DNA of 64,000 bases, from contig JAKFWF010000049.1 of the NCBI GenBank assembly GCA_021730785.1, forward strand, positions 1 through 64,000, in the 5' to 3' direction. Within the stretch, counting starts at the first letter, position 1. Each line of letters begins with the position of its first letter. The translations under genes and the position numbers were made by a program. Positions 40,464 through 48,229 of this stretch are shown one piece after another. Under the pieces are notes generated by a model that made no database searches, was not told the DNA's origin, and saw nothing but the letters and a program-made list of their open reading frames with translations. Source of the stretch: Hyphomicrobiaceae bacterium (GTDB lineage Bacteria > Pseudomonadota > Alphaproteobacteria > Rhizobiales > Hyphomicrobiaceae).

Positions 40464-40837
40464 GAATGATGATGGCGAATCTAGGGATAAACACTGCGAT
40501 GCGTCAAGTCATCCGTTAACGGATATTGTTTTGATTGGCCAATCGATGCTGGTTAGTCACACTTGAATGTCATTCGTTAAACACGCGCGGCTCCTGATGC
40601 CGCAGGGCCAGGCTATCCGCCGATCATGGCATGCACTACTGCCTCAGTCCGGCCTTCAAACGCGGGCGTTCGCTATCCGATCACGATCCAGACGCCGCAT
40701 AGCCAAAAGGGGGGAACTTCCCGCCTCTCGAGACGGGGAGTGCACCTGCCCCGCGACATCGCGATGACCGTTTCGAGCAATCCGACGCGACCTTTGGGAG
40801 GTGCTGGCGCGTTGACTTGCGCGGCGCAGCGTCGACA
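40464..40837. other. Intergenic region between divergent genes
   Basis: A 370-bp gap separating the surface-protein gene from the next + strand gene. The part nearest the surface gene is AT-rich (GTTAACGGATATTGTTTTGATT) and probably holds its promoter. No gene, TACGG-type operator or strong hairpin was seen. Confidence 0.4.
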
Positions 40838-41251
40838 ATGGAGACGTTGAGTCACCCGTTTGCATGTCCCGCTGCACTTATGTCCCTTCCCCCAAACCAG
40901 CACCGCAAGCCCTACGAGCCCGTGTCCTATGCGGCGTTGAAATCCAGCGATGCGGCCGCGGAGCCCGTCGCCAAGGCGCGGCCCCTTGCTGTGCGCGATG
41001 ACGGCGACAACGAGAGCGCAATCTATTTCGCCAGCGAGGCCGGCAAGCTTGCGCAGTTGCGTGCAGCACTCTGGTCGGCGTTCGAAGCGGCACCCGCCGC
41101 CTGCATTCCGCCCGCGCTGATCGAACTGACCGTCGCCTACACGACTGCCTTGCAGCTGGAGCTGAACCTGATGGGCGGAGCACGGCCAGCCCGGGCCGGA
41201 TCGCAGCGCCTGCGCGCGCTGGCAAGCGCCGGGCGCGAGGGCCGCGAATAG
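40838..41251 (+). CDS. Hypothetical protein (137 aa)
   Basis: A 137-residue protein. The N-terminal third is polar, and the rest is helical and Ala-rich (LAQLRAALWSAFEAAPAACI, then ALIELTVAYTTALQLELNLM) with a basic end. Two possible starts exist (40838 and 40880), neither with a clear ribosome-binding site. No family recognised. Confidence 0.5.
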   Translation: METLSHPFACPAALMSLPPNQHRKPYEPVSYAALKSSDAAAEPVAKARPLAVRDDGDNESAIYFASEAGKLAQLRAALWSAFEAAPAACIPPALIELTVAYTTALQLELNLMGGARPARAGSQRLRALASAGREGRE

Positions 41252-41372
41252 ACCACACCTTATATATGGAAGGGGCCCGCATGCCGAAATTGCCAGTTTG
41301 GTCTATCGCGGCTGACCCTTTGAGAGGGTTTCGCCTGTTGACTCGTAATGCGAGCGAAATCATAATGTTATC

Positions 41373-42065
41373 ATGTTGGAATGCAGTCAAATTCGTGCCG
41401 CAAGGGCACTTCTGAATTGGAGCCAGTCGGATCTCGCGAAAGCCGCGCAGATGGCCAACAGCTCCATCAAGAATATCGAGAACGAAAACACCACGGCGCG
41501 CCGCGAGACGCTGGTGCAGATCCGTGACGCCTTCGAGAGCAATGGCGTCGAGTTCCTGCCGGGATCTGGCGTCAAGCTCAAAAGCGATGTCGTCACCATC
41601 GTCAACGGCAAGGCCGCGACCGCCGCCCTATTCGACAGCATCTACACGACCGCTCATGCCAGCCCCGATCGCGAGGTGCTCGTGCTCGGGCTCGATGAAG
41701 CGCAGGCCGCGCAGTACGACGGGCTCGCCCGTATGGCGGAGAACAATGCCCGTCTCCAGCGCGCCGATATCCGCCAGCGCATTCTGGTAGGCGAGGGCAC
41801 CACGGAATTCTTGTGCGATACCGCCTGCTATCGCCTGCTGCCGCGCGAGCGCTTCGGACGCACGGTGCCCGTCTATATCTATGGCGACAAGGTCGCGAGC
41901 TATACCGGCACGCTGCGCCGTCGCACCATCATCATCGAGGACAAGGCACTCGCTCAATTGCAGCGCTCGATCTTCCAATCGCTGTGGAATGACGCGCGCG
42001 GTCCGCTCAGCGTATCCATCGCGCCCTGGGGCACACGCGCCGCCAGGGCTGCAAGCCAGCGTTGA
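41373..42065 (+). CDS. XRE-family regulator with a C-terminal effector-like domain (230 aa)
   Basis: A 230-residue regulator. Residues 1-60 are a Cro/cI-type HTH (AARALLNWSQSDLAKAAQMANSSIKNIE). Residues 90-220 form a separate alpha/beta domain (REVLVLGLDEAQAAQYDGLA, TEFLCDTACYRLLP, VPVYIYGDKVASYTG) that looks like a ligand- or nucleotide-binding module of a kind found in other plasmid XRE regulators. It stands just before the glycosyltransferase region on the opposite strand and might control it. Target sites are not identifiable by eye. Confidence 0.75.
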   Translation: MLECSQIRAARALLNWSQSDLAKAAQMANSSIKNIENENTTARRETLVQIRDAFESNGVEFLPGSGVKLKSDVVTIVNGKAATAALFDSIYTTAHASPDREVLVLGLDEAQAAQYDGLARMAENNARLQRADIRQRILVGEGTTEFLCDTACYRLLPRERFGRTVPVYIYGDKVASYTGTLRRRTIIIEDKALAQLQRSIFQSLWNDARGPLSVSIAPWGTRAARAASQR

Positions 42066-42150
42066 CCGCGGCGAGCCGCCCAAAGGCTGGATGTCCGACG
42101 CGTAGTCGTGCACGCTCTGCCGCCTCTCGGCTGAGTGGCCGGCGCCCTTC

Positions 42151-43110
42151 TTATTTTCCGTAGGCCTCGGGCGGCACTCCGAAGCAGCCCACGACTTTCC
42201 CGCACTGTCGAGCAAAACTGACGACGAAGCGCATGAACCATGCGTCGTCTACGATCCACGCGAATGGCATCGCCAGTAGACAGATGACGCCGGCACTCAC
42301 GGAATAGGCCAAATGGCGCACCACGCCGCGATAGACCCCATGGTATCGCCTGACGATGACGCTATCCGTGCTGCCGATGCGAAACGCGCGCTTGATGGCC
42401 CACGACCGCGTCACCCTGTCGGCGCCATAGTGCTCATGGACAATCATCCGATCGTAGAGATAAAAGCGCACGCCAGCGCGCTTCAGCCGCTCGGAAAAAT
42501 CGCGGTCCTCGCCGCCGCTGAAGCCAAGCTGCATATCGAAGACTGGCCTGCCTGCCCGCTCCCACGACTGACTCCGGATCACAAAATTCGGACCTATGAT
42601 GATCTCTCGCTGGCCGCAGCCGACCCGCTTCTGATGGAAAAAACTGATGCGCATCGCCCAGCTCGGCAACGGCGATGCAAATCGGGGCCACACGCTGCCA
42701 GCGACGACATCCGCATCATCCAGCCAGATTCGCTCTACCAACATCCGATACCAATGTTCATCCAAGACCTGATCGTCGTCGATCATGGCCAATGCATCAC
42801 AACGCAGCTCATCAAAGGCTATCGACAATAGCGCATTCTTTGCCGCAGAAATCCCGCGCTCAGTCGCTGGCCGAGCTACAATCGTCAGCTTGACGCCACT
42901 CGTCACCGCTTCACTCACGGCTTGCAAGCCTTGTCCGCCAGGTCCTTCACTGTCGACTACGACGACAGTCACACTCTCAGTGCCTTCCTGACACTCAATC
43001 GAGCGCAGCAGCGCCTTGAGGAGCTCCGGCCGGCGAAATGTCGGAATCCCGATGGCAAGACGCTTGAGCGTGGGCTCTGTTAGTCCGTTGTGGCTGGACA
43101 TCACCGGCAT
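42151..43110 (-). CDS. Family 2 glycosyltransferase
   Basis: A 319-residue GT-A fold glycosyltransferase: KRLAIGIPTFRRPELLKALL, a strand-end VVVVDSE, the DxD-type metal site ALAMIDDDQVLDEHWY and, further on, GFSGGEDRDFSERLKRAG. Near the C-terminus is one membrane segment (LAYSVSAGVICLLAMPFAWI), implying attachment to the inner membrane. It would transfer a sugar from a nucleotide donor to a surface glycan or protein. The ATG at 43110 places the domain start correctly; the longer frame upstream is probably not translated. A second, differently built glycosyltransferase is divergent. Confidence 0.8.
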   Translation of the reverse strand: MPVMSSHNGLTEPTLKRLAIGIPTFRRPELLKALLRSIECQEGTESVTVVVVDSEGPGGQGLQAVSEAVTSGVKLTIVARPATERGISAAKNALLSIAFDELRCDALAMIDDDQVLDEHWYRMLVERIWLDDADVVAGSVWPRFASPLPSWAMRISFFHQKRVGCGQREIIIGPNFVIRSQSWERAGRPVFDMQLGFSGGEDRDFSERLKRAGVRFYLYDRMIVHEHYGADRVTRSWAIKRAFRIGSTDSVIVRRYHGVYRGVVRHLAYSVSAGVICLLAMPFAWIVDDAWFMRFVVSFARQCGKVVGCFGVPPEAYGK

Positions 43111-43394
43111 CTCAATCGCACCCGCAGGTCGGACTGAGATTGCCGTCGCAACACACGGCGCGCCCCCAAGAGCAGCCGCAAACACCGCCGTGATGCGAAC
43201 AGCATCCGCGACGCTCGACAATGCCGCCGTTGATCGCGGCCACGCCCGGCACGCTCCAGTCCAACGCCAATGCCAAAATCAATGTCGCAACCGTCATATA
43301 AATCCCAACCCGTCCATTATGACTCGTTGCAAAGACATTGATTTTAATCAGTATAAAGATATATAGTCCAGACCTTCATTCTTTAACGATTGCA

Positions 43395-44441
43395 GTGCCC
43401 CCCATTACATCGGCCTCACCCCACCCCGATCTAGTTCGCATCGATCACGCCACGCCCGTCGCTGCGCCGGTTGTGCTGATCGCCAAAGTCCGCGACGAAG
43501 CATTGCGCCTGCCGTACTTCCTTGGTTACTACCGCCGCCTCGGCGTCCGCCAATTCATCTTCATTGCCAATGCCAGCCGCGATAGCTCGATCCCGCTGCT
43601 GCTCGCCGAGCCCGACTGCATCGTCTATTCGACCGAAGCCTCGTTCGCCGCCGCCAACAGCGGCATCGCCTGGATCAACGCCGTCGCCGACGCCTGGGCC
43701 CGCGATCGCTGGGTCCTCCTCGTCGACCCCGACGAGTTGCTGGTGTGGCCAGACCCGCGCATCACAACCCTGCCCGAGCTCGCCGACCGCCTCGCCTGGC
43801 ACGGCCACCAAGGCCTTTTCACCACCATGGTCGATCTCTATGCGCTGTCGCCGCTGCGCACAGTCACCTATCGCCCCGGCGAGCCCTTTCTCGACCACGC
43901 CGACTACTTTGATGGCGACTACATCTGGCGTGACCGGCCCGGCATCCCGCTCCTCGCCCCAGCCTGGCCACCCCGCGAGCCCGTCGGCGGCCCGCGCATC
44001 CGCCTGTGCTATCCCGAAGCCCTGTTGCTTGCCGCCCGCCGGCAGCGGCAGCACATCGCCATCGCGCACGCGCTTCGTCGCGCCGGATTACCCGTTGCCA
44101 TACCGAAGTACAGTGCTCCGCCGCTGCAATTCAAAGTGCCGCTCGTGCATTGGCGTTCCGGTGCCCGCTTTCTCAATTGCCATCGCACGCAGCCGATCGC
44201 GCTTCCGGCAATGACCGGCGCGCTGCTGCACTTCAAGTTCTTCCAGGATTTTTCCGCTCGTGTCGAAGCGGCTATCGGCCATGGCCAGTATTACAATGGC
44301 TCAGCCGAATACCATCACTATGCCCGACTGCTTGCCGCCAATCCCAATCTCTCACTCGCCTATGCCGGCTCCAGGCGGTATTCGAGCCCCGACGACCTGC
44401 TCGCCGCCGGCATCGTCCAGCCGCCTCGCTGGCCGAAATAG
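43395..44441 (+). CDS. Glycosyltransferase family 2-like protein (PF13704 type)
   Basis: A 348-residue glycosyltransferase-like protein of the Glyco_tranf_2_4 type: LIAKVRDEALRLPYFLGYYR opens the domain, a tyrosine/arginine-rich helix and RQFIFIANASRDSSI follow, and WVLLVDPDELLVWPD carries the acidic metal/nucleotide site. The end (HGQYYNGSAEYHHYARLLAA) is aromatic-rich. The frame is open to 43338, but those 57 bp are AT-rich promoter-like DNA, so GTG 43395 or a nearby codon is preferred. With the divergent GT2 gene it suggests a small glycosylation cassette, perhaps modifying the repetitive surface protein; that link is inference. Confidence 0.75.
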   Translation: MPPITSASPHPDLVRIDHATPVAAPVVLIAKVRDEALRLPYFLGYYRRLGVRQFIFIANASRDSSIPLLLAEPDCIVYSTEASFAAANSGIAWINAVADAWARDRWVLLVDPDELLVWPDPRITTLPELADRLAWHGHQGLFTTMVDLYALSPLRTVTYRPGEPFLDHADYFDGDYIWRDRPGIPLLAPAWPPREPVGGPRIRLCYPEALLLAARRQRQHIAIAHALRRAGLPVAIPKYSAPPLQFKVPLVHWRSGARFLNCHRTQPIALPAMTGALLHFKFFQDFSARVEAAIGHGQYYNGSAEYHHYARLLAANPNLSLAYAGSRRYSSPDDLLAAGIVQPPRWPK

Positions 44442-44499
44442 CAGTGGCGCGCGCAACCAATAGGATGTATAAGGACATCTATATTAGCCCCGTACTTTT

Positions 44500-44658
44500 A
44501 TGAGCCTCGTGTCGCAGACCTCACTCACCCGCCGCCTTGTCGAAGGCTTTGCCGGCCTGCCGCGCTTCATCAAGCTTGTGTTGATGCCCGTTGTCATCCT
44601 CGGCGTCGCCGTCTGGGTCATCCTTTTTCACAACCGCGCCGAGTTCTGGGAAGATTGA
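44500..44658 (+). CDS. Small membrane protein (52 aa)
   Basis: A 52-residue protein with a basic N-terminal half and one membrane segment (LVLMPVVILGVAVWVILF). It starts 58 bp after the glycosyltransferase, probably from the same transcript, and is followed 4 bp later by another small membrane-associated protein. Function unknown. Confidence 0.55.
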   Translation: MSLVSQTSLTRRLVEGFAGLPRFIKLVLMPVVILGVAVWVILFHNRAEFWED

Positions 44659-44662
44659 TCCC

Positions 44663-44872
44663 ATGGGGCGTCGGCGCACCTATGGATTGTCCTTCTCCCT
44701 TAGCCGCGCCACCGGCCTTGCTGCCGCCAAGGCCAAGCTCTCACGGGAGATCGGCATCCCACTCACACGCAGCGGCCGGCGCCAAAAACTCGGCCGCCTC
44801 GTCGGCAAAGCCGCTGGCTGCGCCCTCATCCCCGTGACGCTCCTCGCAGCGCTTGTCGCCACCTGTCTCTAG
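44663..44872 (+). CDS. Small basic membrane-associated protein (69 aa)
   Basis: A 69-residue protein: strongly basic start (MGRRRTYGLSF), a helical basic middle and one C-terminal hydrophobic segment (CALIPVTLLAALVATCL). It begins 4 bp after the previous stop. Function unknown. Confidence 0.5.
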   Translation: MGRRRTYGLSFSLSRATGLAAAKAKLSREIGIPLTRSGRRQKLGRLVGKAAGCALIPVTLLAALVATCL

Positions 44873-45286
44873 GGCATCACCCGCTCCCTCTCCGTCGTGC
44901 CGGCGGTTGCTTCTTCCTATTGCAGCGACCGTCGATAACGAGCTCGACCCTCGTGCGGATGGTAATCAACATCACATCCACCGGGGCAGGCACGCAGGCT
45001 TGCATAGCGCGTGAGTGTGCACGTGGCCCCAGAAATGGCGAGCAATAGGCCGCTTACGACAGGGAGCAACTTCCGCGAGAGTGGCAGGCGGGCGTCCCCC
45101 GCGCGCTCGAGCGCGCGGGTCAGGCCCTAGGGCGCCGCCAAGAGGCAGCGCCCCGGAGCCGCGCCGATGCGCGTCTCCGCCCATGCGGGTCACATGGGGT
45201 GATGGCGGCTGGTCGCGTCAAGGTCACTCCGTTCTAACTTCGGGCTGATCTCCTGACCGCTCCATTGATTCGGTCGAGAGATCCCC
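44873..45286. other. Intergenic region and left flank of the IS110 element
   Basis: About 410 bp with no gene. It contains a perfect 22-bp palindrome CCCGCGCGCTC/GAGCGCGCGGG at 45098-45119. The left end of the IS110 element must lie somewhere here, but IS110 elements lack classical terminal repeats, so the junction cannot be placed by reading. Confidence 0.5.
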
Positions 45287-46480
45287 ATGACACAGAAAGC
45301 GAGTGATGCGACGCGCAAGACCTACGCCGGTCTCGACGTGTCGTTGAAGGAGACCGCCGTCTGCATTGTCGACGACGCCGGCAAGGTCGTATTCGAGCGG
45401 ATGGTACCGACCGATCCGCAGGGTATCGCGGCATGCCTTGCCAAGCACGCCCAGAGGCTGGAACGGTTTGGTCTCGAGAGCGGCGCCACATCGGCCTGGC
45501 TGTGGCGCGAGTTCCGTCAGTTGGGCCTCCCCGTCGTGTGCCTCGACAGTCGCCATGCGCACCGCGTTCTTTCGATGAAGCGCAACAAGAACGACCGCAA
45601 CGACGCCCGCGGTCTCGCCGATCTCGTTCGCATGGGCTGGTATCGCGAGGCGCGTGTGCGTTCCATCGACGCTCAGTTCGTGAGGTCGATGCTGCTGTCC
45701 CGCCAGCAGTTGCTGCAATCCCGGCGCGCTGTCGAGAACCAGATACGCGGTGCGCTGAAGACGCTCGGCGTCATGACCAGCTCGACCAAGGGACGCGGGT
45801 TCATGCCACGCGTCGTTGCGCTGCGTGCCGAGAATGAATGGCTGGGGCCAGTCCTCGATCCGCTGATCGGCGCGCGGGCGGCGATCGCGGTGCAGCTGAA
45901 AGCGGTGTCGGAAAGCGTGCTCAAGGCCGCTCGCGAGGATGCCGACGTGCGCCGCATGATGACCGTGCCCGGCATCGGCGCCATGACTGCGCTCGCCTTC
46001 AAGGCCGCCATCGATGATCCTAAGCGCTTCACATCGTCGACCAAGGTCGGACCGTACCTGGGACTGACGCCGCGGCAGTATCAGTCTGGCGAAAGCGAAT
46101 GGTTCGGCGGCATCGGCAAGACCAACGATCCGCTGCTGCGCGCCTATCTCTACGAGGCCGCCGGAGTGCTGATGACGCGCGTGCGGCGGAGTTGTCCGCT
46201 GAAAGCTTGGGCGCAGCGGCTCGCCAAACGCATCGGCTGGAAGCGGGCCTCGATTGCCGTGGCGCGCAAGCTCGCCGTCATTCTGCACGCCATCTGGCGG
46301 GACGGCACCGAGTTCGAATGGAAAGCGGTCGAGGCCAACCCGGCCTGATCCGGCCGCCAGCAAGCTTCCGCTGCCAAGCGGGAGGCGTCCCTGCCGGGAC
46401 GACGGGCAGATTGACCTCGTAACGACCGTAGCGGGCCCCGATCCACAAGAGAGGTGACGCACCGCGTGGGTTACCCTTGA
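45230..46480 (+). mobile_element. IS110-family insertion sequence (ends approximate)
   Basis: The transposase gene defines the element. Both outer ends are approximate, because no terminal inverted repeat or target duplication is recognisable, as is normal in this family. The non-coding DNA after the transposase is long, which would fit an IS1111-type layout with the guiding (bridge) RNA after the gene; this is inference. Confidence 0.6.
45287..46348 (+). CDS. IS110-family transposase (DEDD type)
   Basis: A 353-residue transposase of the IS110 family. The N-terminal RuvC-like DEDD domain shows YAGLDVSLKETAVCIVDD (D), a Glu in RFGLESGATSAWL and NKNDRNDARGLADLVRMGWY (paired Asp). The C-terminal Transposase_20 domain shows VPGIGAMTALAFKAAIDD, VGPYLGLTPRQYQSG and GKTNDPLLRAYLYEAAGVL. 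All catalytic positions appear intact and the frame is full length, so it may be active. Members of this family are guided by a structured RNA from the element's own non-coding end. Confidence 0.92.
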   Translation: MTQKASDATRKTYAGLDVSLKETAVCIVDDAGKVVFERMVPTDPQGIAACLAKHAQRLERFGLESGATSAWLWREFRQLGLPVVCLDSRHAHRVLSMKRNKNDRNDARGLADLVRMGWYREARVRSIDAQFVRSMLLSRQQLLQSRRAVENQIRGALKTLGVMTSSTKGRGFMPRVVALRAENEWLGPVLDPLIGARAAIAVQLKAVSESVLKAAREDADVRRMMTVPGIGAMTALAFKAAIDDPKRFTSSTKVGPYLGLTPRQYQSGESEWFGGIGKTNDPLLRAYLYEAAGVLMTRVRRSCPLKAWAQRLAKRIGWKRASIAVARKLAVILHAIWRDGTEFEWKAVEANPA

Positions 46481-47410
46481 GGCATCTTCTCGACGAAGCC
46501 CATCCTTGAGGCGGGCCACCCGACCTCGCAAAGAACCTTGCGCCCGGCACACACGACGCCAAGTCATGCGTCCATTGGTATCCCTCGGCATGAAGGCGGT
46601 GGGCGGCTCCCTCCCTTCGGTCGGGTCACGCTCTATCGCGCGGCGAAAGGACCGCGCGACCGAGCCCCTCGCGCTCGTCGATTGATGCCGGGCGAGGGTC
46701 TCGGCCCATTCGGGTTGCGATCGTTGCCGCGTCAGTCTGCGTGCCAAGTATTCGAATTTGACGCTCCGTTTTTCGACACATCGAGAAGCGGCTTCTTTTT
46801 TGCGTCCAACTCTCAGCCGAGAAATCGCACCCCCCACGAGCCATCATCGTCCTACCGTGCTCGAAGCCCTCAAGGCCAAAGCCCTCACGGGCGCGCAAGT
46901 GCGCGGCCTTGACCGCTTCTGCGCGCGGAAGGAATGGCTCGGCATCATGGAAATAAGGAAGAGCGGTAAGCGAAAAAAAGTTCATCGCGCGTGGCCCGTG
47001 CCCTTGACACGACCACCCGCCATCAAAGAACGGTCCTTGACGCGGGCTACAATTCAGCAAGCGCTGCAGACAATGGCAGATGCCAACAGCCTCTCGCACC
47101 GCGATGTTCGTGCACGATTTCTGCGGGAGGCCGCTCAGACCTCACCATGAAACAGCGCCCCGGGGCTGCAATTCGCCGGTCTCGCGAGCCCAGCCATGGG
47201 TGAGGCCCGCGAGGACCGGCTCCGTGAAACAGCCCCGACATCCAGAACGCGGACTTTGAACCCGCAAACCGTCGCCAAGCGAAAATGGGCAGGCTCGTTG
47301 GACAAATGAGGTGCGCGATTTTCCGCTGACGTGGCTTTCTATCTTTCAGCTCGCTGCGACCTAGCCGTAGTTTTCTTGCAGTCAATCACCACCTTGCAAG
47401 GAGACATTTC
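46349..47410. other. Non-coding region after the IS; part of its 3' end plus unassigned DNA
   Basis: About 1060 bp without a gene I can defend. A 130-codon open frame (46758-47150) lacks a good start and recognisable domain. It includes a terminator-like AGAAG-CGG-CTTCT followed by TTTTT (46784-46801) and, at 46888-46916, a segment (GGGCGCGCAAGTGCGCGG...) similar to bases 9-44 of the window. The last 100 bp lead into the next gene with GCAAGGAGACATTTC. Confidence 0.45.
46784..46801 (+). terminator. Short hairpin with T-run
   Basis: AGAAG (46784-46788), loop CGG, CTTCT (46792-46796), then TTTTT to 46801. The stem is short (5 bp), so it is a weak intrinsic-terminator candidate downstream of the IS110 element. 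Confidence 0.35.
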
Positions 47411-48022
47411 ATGAGCACACCCGAGCCCAATTCCGCGTCAAAAACCGACGGCACCCCCAGCGACAACGGCTTCTTCATCAATGCCGGAACCCATTCCGGC
47501 TGGTTCAAGACACCTGCCGGCGACATCTATGATATCCGCAAGCTTGAGCCACGCGAGGTCACCGATCCGCGCTCCGGCGAGACGGCAACGCTCTGGGGCG
47601 GCTACGCCACCGCCCGCGATCGCGAGCTGGCCGCACGGGATGGGATTCTGCAGACCGAGTTCACGCGCAGTGGCCAGCGTCCCGCCGAGCTGTTTACGCC
47701 TGAGTCCAAAGATATCCCGCTCTACATCACGCTGCGCCATCGCCCAGGCAAGGGCTATTCCGATATCGGCTCGTTCTGGAATGCACGCGGACGCTTCACC
47801 ATTCTCGCCCGTGACATGGCAGGCAAGCGCGGCCTGCGCTTCGCCGGCAATGTGCTCGACTGGAAATCATCAAGCGAGCTCGAGGCAGCGCGCGCGGCAC
47901 ACCCAACCGCCGATGCCGCGCCCACAACCGAAGCGCCCGACGGCACCGCCGCGCGGAACGCCGCCTCGCGCCGCGCACGCGCAGCAAGCGGACCCAAAGC
48001 AGTGACGCCCGAGCGCACCTGA
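47411..48022 (+). CDS. Hypothetical protein with Ala-rich tail (203 aa)
   Basis: A 203-residue protein. The first 150 residues look globular with two similar-looking strand-rich parts (IYDIRKLEPREVTDPRSGET; IPLYITLRHRPGKGYSDIGS; RFTILARDMAGKRGLRFAG). The last 50 are Ala/Pro/Arg-rich. GCAAGGAGACATTTC precedes the ATG. It stands upstream of the ArdC module on the same strand but is separated from it by strong hairpins. Function unknown. Confidence 0.65.
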   Translation: MSTPEPNSASKTDGTPSDNGFFINAGTHSGWFKTPAGDIYDIRKLEPREVTDPRSGETATLWGGYATARDRELAARDGILQTEFTRSGQRPAELFTPESKDIPLYITLRHRPGKGYSDIGSFWNARGRFTILARDMAGKRGLRFAGNVLDWKSSSELEAARAAHPTADAAPTTEAPDGTAARNAASRRARAASGPKAVTPERT

Positions 48023-48140
48023 TGGCGTGACGAACGCCGACGCTTTCGGAAGCGCGGGGCACGCCGTCACATCCCTGTGCAGCTCAGCAAGCGCGGCGAC
48101 GCCCTGTCAGCACTCAAAATGCGACACGCTATCAACGAGC

Positions 48141-48221
48141 CGGCTGGCAGCTAGCGTGCTGCCGGCCGCTCCTTTTCCGGTTGGGGTCAGCCTTCGGGCG
48201 AAACCCCAACCGGAAAAGGAG
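48141..48221 (+). promoter_or_regulatory. Two back-to-back hairpins, the second hiding the ardC ribosome-binding site
   Basis: Hairpin 1 has an 11-pair stem (48141-48151 with 48158-48168, one G-T pair, centred on GGCAGC/GCTGCC) and a 6-base loop. Hairpin 2 follows without a gap: CTCCTTTTCCGGTTGGGG (48169-48186) and its exact complement CCCCAACCGGAAAAGGAG (48204-48221) around a 17-base loop. The right arm contains AAAGGAG, the ribosome-binding site for ardC, 8 bases before the ATG at 48230. In RNA this stem would hide the site. In single-stranded DNA such a fold could act as an Frpo-like promoter. Hairpin 1 may also end the upstream transcript. Confidence 0.8.
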
Positions 48222-48229
48222 AGACCTTC

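Noticed and set aside
42313-42831. Long open frame antisense to the glycosyltransferase
   Set aside because: It lies wholly opposite a well-supported GT2 gene; long antisense frames are common at this GC content.
46758-47150. 130-codon open frame after the IS110 element
   Set aside because: No good start or ribosome-binding site, no recognisable domain, mixed composition typical of chance frames in GC-rich DNA, and it runs across a possible terminator and dispersed repeat.
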